Positions 34,495 through 43,438 of a stretch of DNA of 64,000 bases are shown here, in pieces. Source of the DNA: Roseiarcus sp963784805 (GTDB lineage: Bacteria > Pseudomonadota > Alphaproteobacteria > Rhizobiales > Beijerinckiaceae); NCBI GenBank assembly GCA_963784805.1, contig CAWASR010000008.1:558001-622000 (forward strand), read 5' to 3'. Positions within the stretch are counted from its first letter, which is position 1. Each line of letters begins with the position of its first letter. Position numbers and translations under genes: made by a program. The notes under the pieces were generated by a model. The model searched no databases, was not told the DNA's origin, and saw only the letters and a program-made list of their open reading frames with translations.

Positions 34495-35552
34495 GCGCCG
34501 ATCAGAGACGCGCGAAGCCTATCATTTCGATTATCGGCGACCGGTTCATGCTGCCGTCGATGTTCGAGAAGGCGATACGCCAGAAATGCGGCGAAGACCT
34601 CGAGATCCGGACGCTCGAAATGCCGTGGCCGGACGAGCCCATGCAGCATGGTTACGCCGTGCCCGGGATGGAGGGACTGAAAGAATATCAGGGCGACGCC
34701 GAGGAGGTCGTCGCCCACATGGATGGCGCTGAAATCGCCGTCACCCATCTTGCGCCCTTCTCCGCCGGCATCCTCGCTCGACTGCCGAAGCTGAAACTGA
34801 TCGCCGTTTCGCGCGGCGGCCCGGTGAACATCGACATGGCCGCGGCTCGCGAGCGGCAAATCCGGGTCGTCAATACGCCCGGCCGCAACGCTTCTGCGGT
34901 GGCCGAATTCACCATCGGCGCCATCCTGGCGGAGACCCGGCTCATCACCCGCGGTCACGACAGCCTGCGCCGTGGGGAGTGGCGCGGCGATCTCTATCGC
35001 GCGGATATCGCCGGCGAGGAGCTGTCCGAGATGACCGTCGGCGTCATCGGCTACGGCCACGTCGGGACCAAGGTGGTCCGCATACTGAAGGCTTTCGGCT
35101 GTCGCATTCTCGTATGCGATCCTTACGTTCAGCTTTCGGCGCGTGACTTGCAGGACGGAGTCGTTCAGGTCTCGCTCGACCGACTGCTTGGCGAGAGCGA
35201 TGTCGTGACCCTGCACGCCCGCGTGACCAACGAGACGCGCGGCTTCATCGGGCGCGAGCAGTTCAGCGCGATGAAGCGCGGGGCCTATTTCGTCAATACC
35301 GCGCGCGGACCGATGGTGGATTATGAAGCGTTGACCGAAGCGCTCAAGAGCGGCCATTTGCGTGGCGCCGCGATCGAAACCTTCGCTGTCGAACCCGCGC
35401 CGCCCGATCTCGAATTGCTGCGGCTCGAGAACGTGACCCTGACCCCGCACATCGCGGGCGCCTCGGTCAAGACGGTGAAATACGCCGCCGCGGCGGCAGC
35501 GGAAGAGGTTCGTCGCTACCTTGCCGGCGAAGGCCCTCTCAATCCCTGCTGA
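34491..35552 (+). CDS. D-isomer-specific 2-hydroxyacid dehydrogenase
   Basis: 353 residues from a GTG at 34491 overlapping the kinase stop. NAD-binding GVIGYGHVGTKVVRILKAFG (residues about 185-204), the catalytic Arg in LHARVTNETRG, Glu-type residue near AAIETFAVEPAP, and His in LTPHIAGAS. The substrate half has KLIAVSRGGPVNIDM and NASAVAEFTIGAI. It resembles phosphoglycerate-dehydrogenase-like proteins found in rhizobial polyol loci. It may oxidise or reduce a four-carbon hydroxy acid phosphate; no defined role in the erythritol pathway is known to me. Translationally coupled to eryA. Confidence 0.85.
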   Translation: MSADQRRAKPIISIIGDRFMLPSMFEKAIRQKCGEDLEIRTLEMPWPDEPMQHGYAVPGMEGLKEYQGDAEEVVAHMDGAEIAVTHLAPFSAGILARLPKLKLIAVSRGGPVNIDMAAARERQIRVVNTPGRNASAVAEFTIGAILAETRLITRGHDSLRRGEWRGDLYRADIAGEELSEMTVGVIGYGHVGTKVVRILKAFGCRILVCDPYVQLSARDLQDGVVQVSLDRLLGESDVVTLHARVTNETRGFIGREQFSAMKRGAYFVNTARGPMVDYEALTEALKSGHLRGAAIETFAVEPAPPDLELLRLENVTLTPHIAGASVKTVKYAAAAAAEEVRRYLAGEGPLNPC

Positions 35553-35596
35553 ACGGCGCTCCTGTGCGGCCATTTTGATGGAAGTCTAAGGTTGGA

Positions 35597-37114
35597 ATGA
35601 TGCGAGACCTCGGCCAATTCGATCTGATCGTGGTGGGCGGCGGGGTCAATGGCGCTGGAATCGCCCGTGACGCGATCGGCCGAGGCCTGTCGGTCCTGCT
35701 GTGCGAAAAGGACGATCTCGCGCAGGGGACGTCTTCCCGTTCGGGCAAGCTCGTCCACGGGGGACTGCGCTATCTCGAATATTATGAATTTCGCCTGGTG
35801 CGCGAAGCGTTGATCGAACGCGAGGTGCTGCTGCGCGCGGCGCCGCACATCATCTGGCCGATGCGCTTCGTGCTGCCGCACAGCCCCGAACAACGGCCGG
35901 CCTGGATCGTCAGGGTGGGACTGTTTCTGTACGATCATCTTGGCGGGCGCAAAATGCTGCCGCCAACTCGAACCCTGGATCTTTCGAGCGCCCGCGAAGG
36001 CGATCCGATCCGCAAGAATTTCAGGCGCGCTTTCGAGTATTCCGACTGTTGGGTGGACGATGCGCGCCTTGTCGTTCTCAATGCGCTCGATGTGCGCGAG
36101 CGAGGCGGGCTGGTTCTGACCAGGACGCCGCTGGTCTCCGCGCGTCGCGAGCGCGCAGCCTGGAGCGTCGAATTCGAGGATACGCGCAGCGGGGATGTGT
36201 TGACCGCGACCGGGAAGATCGTGGTCAATGCGGCGGGTCCCTGGGTCGAGGATGTCCTCCGTCGCGCCGGCCGCAACACGGAAAATCGGGTCCGCCTGGT
36301 CAAGGGCAGCCACATTGTCGTCCGAAAGTTTTGGGACGGCGATCAGGCCTATCTGCTGCAGCACGACGACAAGCGCGTTATCTTCGTCAATCCTTACGAA
36401 GGCGACCTGGCTCTGATCGGAACGACGGACATTCCCTTTGACGGCCGAGCGGAAGACGTCGAAATCACCCCCGACGAAATCAGCTACCTTCTTTCGGTCG
36501 TGGATCGCTATTTCGTGCATGCGCCCTCCGCCGAAGACGTGATCCATTCCTTCTCCGGCGTGCGTCCGCTCTATGACGACAAGGCTGCCAATCCGAGCGC
36601 GGTGACTCGCGATTACGTGTTCGACATCGACGCGCCTGCCGACGCTGCGCCGTTGCTGTCGATTTTCGGCGGCAAGATCACCACCTATCGCAAGCTCGCC
36701 GAGCACGCGCTGGAGAAGCTTTCGCCCTTTTTTCCGCAAATGCGCGGCCCGTGGACGCAGGATGCGCCGATGCCGGGCGGCGACCTGCCGGAGGCGGATT
36801 TTTCCCGGTTCTTGGCTGATTTTCGCCGCCGTCATCCCTGGCTGCCGGAGAAGATCGCCTGGGGTTACGCCCGCCGCTATGGCACAAGGGCCGAGCACGT
36901 GCTCGACGGCGCGAAATCGCTCGGCGATCTTGGACGCCATTTCGGCGGGAGCCTCTACGAGCGCGAGGCGCGGTTTCTCGCCGCCGACGAATGGGCGAAG
37001 GACGCCGAAGACGTCCTCGAGCGGCGGACCAAACACGGCCTTCATTTGACTGACGCCGAGCGTAACGCCTTCGCGGCCTGGTTCAGGGCTCTCGCGCCGG
37101 AGTTGGCGCTATGA
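35597..37114 (+). CDS. eryB: FAD-dependent glycerol-3-phosphate dehydrogenase homologue, probable erythritol-4-phosphate dehydrogenase
   Basis: 505 residues of the GlpD/DAO family: FAD-binding DLIVVGGGVNGAGIARDAIG (residues 8-27), SRSGKLVHGGLRYLEYYEFR, VVNAAGPWVEDV and SIFGGKITTYRKLAEHALEK, with the C-terminal GlpD_C domain. EryB oxidises L-erythritol 4-phosphate to L-3-tetrulose 4-phosphate and passes electrons to the quinone pool at the membrane. The erythritol assignment over glycerol-3-phosphate comes from neighbours eryA, eryC, eryD, eryH and eryI. The CUT1 transporter is of the glycerol type, so dual use for glycerol is possible. Confidence 0.76.
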   Translation: MMRDLGQFDLIVVGGGVNGAGIARDAIGRGLSVLLCEKDDLAQGTSSRSGKLVHGGLRYLEYYEFRLVREALIEREVLLRAAPHIIWPMRFVLPHSPEQRPAWIVRVGLFLYDHLGGRKMLPPTRTLDLSSAREGDPIRKNFRRAFEYSDCWVDDARLVVLNALDVRERGGLVLTRTPLVSARRERAAWSVEFEDTRSGDVLTATGKIVVNAAGPWVEDVLRRAGRNTENRVRLVKGSHIVVRKFWDGDQAYLLQHDDKRVIFVNPYEGDLALIGTTDIPFDGRAEDVEITPDEISYLLSVVDRYFVHAPSAEDVIHSFSGVRPLYDDKAANPSAVTRDYVFDIDAPADAAPLLSIFGGKITTYRKLAEHALEKLSPFFPQMRGPWTQDAPMPGGDLPEADFSRFLADFRRRHPWLPEKIAWGYARRYGTRAEHVLDGAKSLGDLGRHFGGSLYEREARFLAADEWAKDAEDVLERRTKHGLHLTDAERNAFAAWFRALAPELAL

Positions 37115-38172
37115 CGGCCGCGATCGCTGGGGACGGCGAATATCGCGCGTTGCTCGAATTGTCGGCCGCGCTCGGCGCCGATCCTCTCAGCACGCAGGCG
37201 GCTGGCGGCAATACGTCAATAAAGCGCGATGGCGTCATGTGGATCAAAGCGTCGGGAACATGGCTTGCCGACGCTTTGATCCAGGATATCATGACGCCCG
37301 TCCGGATCGAGCCGCTGCGACAGGCGCTCGCCAACGGCGATCCGCGGGCCCAGAGCGCGGTTGATTTCGTTGACGCTTCGCAAAGTTCGCGCGGCCTGCG
37401 TCCGTCGATCGAGACGAGCGTCCACGCGGTCATTCCGTCCACGATCGTCGTGCATATCCATTGTGTGAACACGATCGCTTTGGCCGTTCGGAGCGACGCC
37501 GAGAATGCGGCGCGCGCGCGGCTCGAACCCCTGCCGGATGTCGAATTCACCTTTGTGCCCTATGTGAAGCCGGGTCTTTCCCTCGCCCACGCGATTTCCG
37601 AGCGGTCGACTCCCAGGACCAATGTTCTCGTGCTGGCCAATCACGGGCTGGTCGTGGCCGGCGAAACGGTCGCAGAAGTCGCCGAACGCACGCGTCGCGT
37701 CTCAGCCGCCTTTTCCAGCCCCGTTCGCCGCGCTCCGGACGCTGACCTCGAGCGCCTTGCCGCGATCGTCGAAGGCGGCGACTACCGGCTTCCTGCGGAT
37801 TCCGGCGCGCATGCGGTCGCGCTCGACTCCGCGAGCCTCGCCATCGCCCGACGCGGATCGCTCTATCCGGATCACGTGGTCTTTCTCGGGCCTGGCGTCG
37901 TCGAAGGCGCGGCGGTCGCCGATCGTCTCGAAGTCCCCTCGAATCGGGATCGGCCTGCGCCGATGCTGGTCCTGCCTGGCCTCGGGGTCGCGCTTCACCG
38001 CTCGGCGGCAAAGGGCGCTGACGCTCTTGCGCGCTGCCTGGCCGATGTGTCGGCGCGCATCCCGGAAAACGCCTCGATCCAGACCCTGACAACCGCAGAG
38101 GAGGGGGAACTCGCCAATTGGGAGGCCGAGGCCTATCGCCAGTCCCTCAATAAGCAGACGAGCGTCGCGTAA
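37111..38172 (+). CDS. Class II aldolase/adducin family protein
   Basis: 353 residues. The aldolase domain occupies about the first 210: TQAAGGNTSIKRDGVMWIKA (phosphate-binding loop), SIETSVHAVIPSTIVVHIH (zinc ligands His-x-His) and VLVLANHGLVVAGE (third zinc ligand). The remaining 140 residues form a C-terminal extension with ALDSASLAIARRGSLYPDHV, as in RhaD/YuxG-type long aldolases. It should cleave a ketose 1-phosphate into dihydroxyacetone phosphate and an aldehyde; the sugar is unknown. Overlaps the eryB-like stop by 4 bp, so it is coupled to that gene. Confidence 0.82.
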   Translation: MTAAIAGDGEYRALLELSAALGADPLSTQAAGGNTSIKRDGVMWIKASGTWLADALIQDIMTPVRIEPLRQALANGDPRAQSAVDFVDASQSSRGLRPSIETSVHAVIPSTIVVHIHCVNTIALAVRSDAENAARARLEPLPDVEFTFVPYVKPGLSLAHAISERSTPRTNVLVLANHGLVVAGETVAEVAERTRRVSAAFSSPVRRAPDADLERLAAIVEGGDYRLPADSGAHAVALDSASLAIARRGSLYPDHVVFLGPGVVEGAAVADRLEVPSNRDRPAPMLVLPGLGVALHRSAAKGADALARCLADVSARIPENASIQTLTTAEEGELANWEAEAYRQSLNKQTSVA

Positions 38173-39437
38173 TGCGCGCTCGCGTGATTGGCATCGACGT
38201 CGGCACATCCGGCGTCCGGGTGGCGGCGCTGGCGGAGGACGGAACGTCGGTCGGCGCCGGCGCCGTCGGCATGGCGACGCTCGGGGGCGATCCGGCGGCG
38301 CCTGAAACATGGTGGCGGGGCGTCAGCGCGGCTCTCGGCGAGCTTCGCGCATCCTGCGACCTCAGCGGCGTGCGGGCGTTGGCCGTCGACGGCACCTCAG
38401 GCACCATGCTCGCGGTCGACGGCGCCGGCGCTCCCATCGGTGCGGCGCGGATGTACGACGAGCCCTGCGACGACGAAGACGTCATGCGCGCGATCGCCGA
38501 GAACGCGCCCGCCGCCAGCGCCGCGCGTGGGCGCGCCTCGGCGCTGGCGCGCATGCTGATGATGCAGCATCGGCCCGGCGTCCGGCGCATGCTGCATCAG
38601 GCCGATTGGATCGCGGGCAAGCTCAGCGGCAGGTTCGACCGCAGCGACGCCAACAACGCGCTGAAAACCGGATACGATCCGATCGCGCGCCGCTGGCCCG
38701 AATGGATCGAACGCGCCGGCGCCGATGTCGGGAAATTGCCGGTTGTTCTGGAGCCGGGCGCGCCGATCGGGCCGGTGGGCCCCGAGGCGCTCGCGCTCGG
38801 AATCCCCGACTCCGCCATCGTTCATGCCGGGACGACCGACGGTTGCGCCTCGTTCCTGGCGACGGGCGCCGCGGAGATCGGCGACGGCGTGAGCGCGCTT
38901 GGGTCGACCCTGGTGGTGAAGCTGCTTTGCGAGCGGCCGATCTTCGCGCCGGAGTTCGGAATCTACAGCCATCGCATTGGCGCGGCCTGGCTCGCGGGCG
39001 GCGCTTCCAACACCGGCGGGAGGGTGATTGAACGCCTGTTCCCGCGCGATCGGCTTGCGCTGCTCTCCGCGTCTCTGACGCCCGACCGGCCGACCGGGTT
39101 CGATTACTATCCCCTTATCGCGCCCGGAGAACGCTTCCCGATCAACGATCCGACATTGGCGCCGCGGCTCAAGCCCCGCCCAGGCGACGAAGCGACCTTC
39201 TTCCAGGCGGTCCTCGAAGGAATCGCGGAGATAGAAGCGTTGGCCTATCGCAGGCTCGCCGAACTCGGCGCGCCGGCGCTGCGTTCGGTCCGGAGCGTAG
39301 GCGGCGGGGCCCAGAATGTCGGCTGGGCGCGGATTCGCCAGCGCAAATTGGCGGCGCCGTTCAAACAGGCGCGTTCGCAACAGGCTTGCGAAGGCGTCGC
39401 CGCTCTCGTACTGCGCCAGGCGCGGATCCCGGCATGA
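38172..39437 (+). CDS. FGGY-family sugar kinase, substrate unknown
   Basis: 421 residues, short for the FGGY family and similar in size to the D-ribulose-kinase-like branch. VIGIDVGTSGVRVAALAEDG is the N-terminal phosphate loop, LAVDGTSGTMLAVD the substrate loop, VHAGTTDGCASFLATGA and SALGSTLVVKL the hinge, and RSVGGGAQNVGWARIRQ the adenosine-binding motif. The start ATG shares its first base with the last base of the aldolase stop codon. A kinase next to an aldolase and downstream of a separate erythritol kinase suggests a second substrate, perhaps a ketose. Confidence 0.83.
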   Translation: MRARVIGIDVGTSGVRVAALAEDGTSVGAGAVGMATLGGDPAAPETWWRGVSAALGELRASCDLSGVRALAVDGTSGTMLAVDGAGAPIGAARMYDEPCDDEDVMRAIAENAPAASAARGRASALARMLMMQHRPGVRRMLHQADWIAGKLSGRFDRSDANNALKTGYDPIARRWPEWIERAGADVGKLPVVLEPGAPIGPVGPEALALGIPDSAIVHAGTTDGCASFLATGAAEIGDGVSALGSTLVVKLLCERPIFAPEFGIYSHRIGAAWLAGGASNTGGRVIERLFPRDRLALLSASLTPDRPTGFDYYPLIAPGERFPINDPTLAPRLKPRPGDEATFFQAVLEGIAEIEALAYRRLAELGAPALRSVRSVGGGAQNVGWARIRQRKLAAPFKQARSQQACEGVAALVLRQARIPA

Positions 39438-40270
39438 AACCCATATCCCGTTTCCTCGCGATCGCGACATCGTTCGAAGCGGTCTTTTTCGACCAGTATG
39501 GCGTCCTGCACGACGGCCATCGCGCGTATCCCGGCGCCCGAGAGGCGCTGGCGGCGCTGAAGTCGTGCGGCACAAAGACTGTAATCCTCTCGAATTCCGG
39601 CCGCCGCGCCGAAGCCAACGCAGAGCGCATGACAACTCTGGGCTTTGGACCGGAGCTCTATGACCGCTTCGTAACCTCCGGCGACGTTGCAAGAGACCTC
39701 CTGGAGAACGGGCAGGCGCCTTTTCCGCTCACTCCGCAAACGCGCTGCCTGACCATTTCGAGCGATGACAGCGACGATTTCGCCGAGGCGCTCGGCCTCG
39801 CCCGCTCGGCCGATGGAGCTCAGGCCGATCTCGTGATCATCAGCGGCAGTCAGGCCGATCATCTGTCGCTGGATGACTATCGCCGCATTCTCGCGCCCGC
39901 GGCGGCGCGCGGCGCCCCTTGCGTCTGCGCCAACCCGGACAAGCTGATGCTCACCGCGACCGGCGTCGCGCCGGGCGCCGGCAGCATCGCCGATCTTTAT
40001 CGAGACCTCGGCGGCAGTGTGTTTTGGATCGGCAAGCCCTTCCGGCAGATCTACAGGATGGCCGCCTCGCTGTCAGGGGTCGCCAATCCGCACGACATTC
40101 TTTGCGTGGGCGACAGCGTCGAGCATGACATCATGGGCGCGCGCCGGTTCGGGGCCATGGCCGCGCTCGTGCGGACCGGCATTCTCGCGGCGCTCTCCGA
40201 ACCCGAACTCGCGACCGAAATCGGCGATCATGGGGTGGTTCCGGACTTCGTGTTCAACGATCTGACATAG
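39434..40270 (+). CDS. HAD-superfamily hydrolase, subfamily IIA
   Basis: 278 residues from the ATG at 39434, overlapping the kinase stop by 4 bp. The nucleophile motif is FFDQYGVLHDG, where the usual second Asp of DxD is replaced (D-Q-Y-G-V, as in the HAD-IIA hypothetical group), the Ser/Thr motif is VILSNSGRR, the Lys is in FWIGKPFRQIY and the acidic motif is ILCVGDSVEHDIMGAR. It probably dephosphorylates a small sugar phosphate and may act as a metabolite-repair phosphatase for a dead-end product of the neighbouring kinases. Confidence 0.83.
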   Translation: MKPISRFLAIATSFEAVFFDQYGVLHDGHRAYPGAREALAALKSCGTKTVILSNSGRRAEANAERMTTLGFGPELYDRFVTSGDVARDLLENGQAPFPLTPQTRCLTISSDDSDDFAEALGLARSADGAQADLVIISGSQADHLSLDDYRRILAPAAARGAPCVCANPDKLMLTATGVAPGAGSIADLYRDLGGSVFWIGKPFRQIYRMAASLSGVANPHDILCVGDSVEHDIMGARRFGAMAALVRTGILAALSEPELATEIGDHGVVPDFVFNDLT

Positions 40271-40278
40271 GGGCGATC

Positions 40279-42003
40279 ATGACCTCACTTGTTGATGAGC
40301 CTGAGACTTTCGCGGCGCGTGCGTTGGCAGGGTTTTGCTCGGTTCATCGGGGGCATGTGCGGCTTGTCAACGGCGGCGCGGTTCGCGCCACGCCAACGCC
40401 CGCCGGCAAGGTCGCCGTGGTCATCGGCGGAGGCTCCGGTCATTATCCCGCATTCGCCGGCTATGTCGGGCCCGGCTTCGCCGACGGCGCGGTCGCCGGC
40501 GACATTTTCGCTTCGCCGTCCGCGAGAAGCGTCATCAATGTCGCCCGGATCGCCCATCGGGGCGGCGGCGTCCTGCTCGGATTCGGCAACTACGCCGGCG
40601 ACGTCCTGCACTTCGGCGCCGCGGCCGAAAGACTGGCGGCGGAGGGCGTCGACGTTCGCATCCTGCCCGTGACCGACGATGTCGCGAGCGGGCCGGCGAA
40701 TACAAAAGAGCTGAGACGCGGCGTCGCCGGCGATATCGCGGTGTTCAAGATCGCAGGGGCCGCCGCCGAGGCCGGCATGGATATCGACCAGGTGGAGCGC
40801 TTTGCGCGACTCGCCAATGCGCGAACGGTCTCGTTCGGGGTCGCCTTTTCCGGCTGCACTCTGCCCGGCGCGCGCGAGCCGCTGTTTCGGATTCCCTCGG
40901 GCAAAATGGCGGTCGGCCTCGGTATCCACGGCGAGCCGGGCGTCGCGGAACTCCCGGTTCCCGCAGCTGCGGATTTGGCTCGGCTGCTGGTCGAGCGGCT
41001 CATCGCGGAACAGCCGCAGGACGCATGCGGCCGCGTCGCCGTCCTTCTCAACGGGCTCGGCAGCACCAAGCAGGAGGAACTGTTCGTGCTATGGGGCGGC
41101 GTCGAAAAGGCGCTTGCCGACGCGGGCCTGACCGTCGTGGCGCCGGAGGTCGGCGAACTGGTCACCAGCCTCGATATGGCGGGATGCTCGTTGACTCTGA
41201 CATTCCTCGACCATGGTCTGGAGGAGCTCTGGCTCGCCCCAGCCGATGCGCCGGCCTTTCGGCGCGAGCGCGATCGTCCGCTCGAGCCGGCGAACGAGAC
41301 TGTCGAGACGGACAGACTCGCGCCAATTCCGCGCTCGAACGCGCCATCCCAAGCAGGAGGCCGCTGTATCGCAGCCGCCATGGCCCGGATCGCCGATGCG
41401 ATGCGATCGGCGGAGGAGGATCTCGGAAAGCTCGACGCGCTTGCCGGCGACGGCGATCACGGTCAGGCGATGAGCCGCGGCGCGACCGCGGCCGCCGACG
41501 CCGCGGCGAAGGCGTCGGAGGGCGGGGCGGGCGCAGCGACATTGCTGGCATGGGCCGCCGACGCCTGGGCCGACCGGGCGGGCGGCGCTTCCGGCGCGCT
41601 TTGGGGAGCGGCGCTGCGGGCCTGGAGCGGCGCGCTCTCGGACGAGGCTGCGGTGACGCCGCGTCGGCTGGTTCAGGGCGCCGAGGCGGCGCTCGGCGCC
41701 GTCGTACGCCTCGGCGGCGCCAAGATCGGGGACAAAACGCTGCTCGACGCTCTCGCTCCGTTCGTGGCGACGCTCTCAAGGGAGGCCGCGGCGGGTCGTT
41801 CGCTGGCCCCCAGTTGGGCCAGCGCCGCCGAAGCCGCGGCGTCCGCCGCTGAAGATACGGCCAAACTCATTCCAAAACTCGGGCGAGCTCGTCTTCACGC
41901 CGTCCGCAGCGTAGGCAATCGCGACGCCGGGGCGGCCTCGTTCGCGCTCTCCGTCAGAACCGTCAGCGATTTCCTCAACGACTCTGACGTCGATTCCTTC
42001 TGA
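40279..42003 (+). CDS. Fused DhaK-DhaL dihydroxyacetone-type kinase
   Basis: 574 residues. The DhaK domain (1 to about 330) has GGGSGHYPAFAGYVG, GNYAGDVLHFG and the His that binds the ketone covalently in GLGIHGEPG (near residue 217). The DhaL domain (about 360-574) has the ADP-metal site LDALAGDGDHG. This single-chain form uses ATP directly. Canonical substrate is dihydroxyacetone, but family members also phosphorylate D- or L-erythrulose, which would link directly to EryH and EryI. Last gene of the long operon, 8 bp after the HAD gene. Confidence 0.88.
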   Translation: MTSLVDEPETFAARALAGFCSVHRGHVRLVNGGAVRATPTPAGKVAVVIGGGSGHYPAFAGYVGPGFADGAVAGDIFASPSARSVINVARIAHRGGGVLLGFGNYAGDVLHFGAAAERLAAEGVDVRILPVTDDVASGPANTKELRRGVAGDIAVFKIAGAAAEAGMDIDQVERFARLANARTVSFGVAFSGCTLPGAREPLFRIPSGKMAVGLGIHGEPGVAELPVPAAADLARLLVERLIAEQPQDACGRVAVLLNGLGSTKQEELFVLWGGVEKALADAGLTVVAPEVGELVTSLDMAGCSLTLTFLDHGLEELWLAPADAPAFRRERDRPLEPANETVETDRLAPIPRSNAPSQAGGRCIAAAMARIADAMRSAEEDLGKLDALAGDGDHGQAMSRGATAAADAAAKASEGGAGAATLLAWAADAWADRAGGASGALWGAALRAWSGALSDEAAVTPRRLVQGAEAALGAVVRLGGAKIGDKTLLDALAPFVATLSREAAAGRSLAPSWASAAEAAASAAEDTAKLIPKLGRARLHAVRSVGNRDAGAASFALSVRTVSDFLNDSDVDSF

Positions 42004-42157
42004 TTCCGCACCACTGCGCCAGGAAGGATTCCCGCACGTCCGCGCTTGGCGCATGACGGGCCGCCGGCGGGACGCTCAAAATCGGTTGCCGCTGCGCGGC
42101 CGCGACATTATGCTGCGGCGCGAAAATTTCTCCAGCATGATAAGGGCATATGCCGTC

Positions 42158-43360
42158 ATGGCCTTCATCGCCGACGTCCTTTCTCGCGTCAAGCCGTCCG
42201 CGACCATCGCGGTCACGCAGAAGGCGCGCGATCTCAGGGCCACCGGTCGACAGGTGATCTCGCTTTCGGTGGGCGAGCCCGATTTCGACACCCCTGACAA
42301 CATCAAACAGGCCGCGATCGAGGCGATCAGGCGCGGTGAAACCAAGTATCCGCCGGTGCTCGGGATTGCGCCGCTCAGGGAGGCGATCGCGGCCAAGTTC
42401 AAGCGCGAGAACGGTCTCGACTACAAGGCTACCGACACGATTGTGGCCACGGGCGGCAAGCAGATCCTTTACAACGCCTTCCTCGTCACCATGAACGAGG
42501 GCGACGAGGTCATCATCCCGGCGCCCTATTGGGTCAGCTATCCGGAGATGGTCCTCATCAACCGCGGCGAGCCGGTGATCGTGCCGACGACGATCGACAA
42601 TGCGTTCAAGCTGCAGCCGGAGGATCTGGAGCGCGCCATCACCCCGCGCACCAAGTGGGTCGTGCTCAACTCGCCCTCGAACCCGTCCGGCGCGGCCTAT
42701 ACGCGCGACGAGCTGAAGGCGCTGACCGAGGTGCTGATGCGCCATCCGCATGTGTGGGTGCTGACCGACGATATTTACGAACACCTCGTCTACGGCGAGT
42801 TCGTTTTCACGACGCCGGCGCAGATCGAGCCCGGGCTCAAAGCCCGAACGCTGACGATGAACGGCGTCTCCAAGTCCTACGCCATGACTGGCTGGCGCAT
42901 CGGCTACGCGGCCGGCCCGGCCGAGATCATCAAGGCGATGGACATGGTGCAGGGCCAGCAGACCTCGGGCGCCTGCACCATCGCGCAATGGGCTTCGGTC
43001 GAAGCGCTGAACGGTCCGCAGGACTTCATCCCCGTGCGGCGCAAGGCGTTCGAGGAACGGCGCGATCTCGTCGTTTCGATGCTCGGTCAGGCCCAACACC
43101 TGAAGTGCCCGAAGCCGGAAGGCGCGTTCTACGTCTACCCGTCGTGCGCCGCAGCGATCGGAAAAAAGTCCCCGTCGGGCAAGGTGATCGGGACCGACGA
43201 AGATTTCGTCACCGAACTCCTGGAGCGGGAGGGCGTCGCGGTCGTGCAAGGCAGCGCCTTCGGCCAGGGCCCGAACTTTCGCGTCTCTTACGCGACCTCG
43301 CTCCAGCTGCTTGAAGACGCCTGCAAGAAAATCCAGCGCTTTACCGCCGAATTGCGATAA
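42158..43360 (+). CDS. Pyridoxal-phosphate aminotransferase, aspartate type
   Basis: 400 residues from the ATG at 42158 (MAFIADVLSRVKPSATIAVT); an earlier ATG at 42137 would add seven residues. Class I fold: SVGEPDFDTPDNIKQAAIEA, NSPSNPSGAAY with the pyridine-nitrogen-side residues, DDIYEHLVYG with the conserved Asp-x-x-Tyr, and the Schiff-base Lys in GVSKSYAMTGWRIGYAAGP; the C-terminal Arg is in NFRVSYATS. Close to the 1b aspartate aminotransferases of alphaproteobacteria, which often also use prephenate. Probably housekeeping and unrelated to the preceding operon. Confidence 0.9.
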   Translation: MAFIADVLSRVKPSATIAVTQKARDLRATGRQVISLSVGEPDFDTPDNIKQAAIEAIRRGETKYPPVLGIAPLREAIAAKFKRENGLDYKATDTIVATGGKQILYNAFLVTMNEGDEVIIPAPYWVSYPEMVLINRGEPVIVPTTIDNAFKLQPEDLERAITPRTKWVVLNSPSNPSGAAYTRDELKALTEVLMRHPHVWVLTDDIYEHLVYGEFVFTTPAQIEPGLKARTLTMNGVSKSYAMTGWRIGYAAGPAEIIKAMDMVQGQQTSGACTIAQWASVEALNGPQDFIPVRRKAFEERRDLVVSMLGQAQHLKCPKPEGAFYVYPSCAAAIGKKSPSGKVIGTDEDFVTELLEREGVAVVQGSAFGQGPNFRVSYATSLQLLEDACKKIQRFTAELR

Positions 43361-43369
43361 GGCGCGGCG

Positions 43370-43390
43370 TTGCGGCGAACGTCGCCGCAA
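43370..43390. terminator. Perfect hairpin between convergent genes
   Basis: TTGCGGCGA and TCGCCGCAA form a perfect nine-base stem around an ACG loop, 10 bp after the aminotransferase stop and 48 bp from the stop of the convergent DUF1036 gene. No U-run on either strand, but the position suits a bidirectional transcription stop. Confidence 0.55.
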
Positions 43391-43438
43391 TGCTCGACGG
43401 CCCGCGATCGAGCGTCCGGAAGCGCGAGCCCGTCAGCG

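Noticed and set aside
35597..37114. Calling this gene glpD for glycerol catabolism
   Set aside because: Sequence alone allows it, but the neighbouring eryD, eryH, eryC and eryI genes favour erythritol 4-phosphate; kept as an alternative only.
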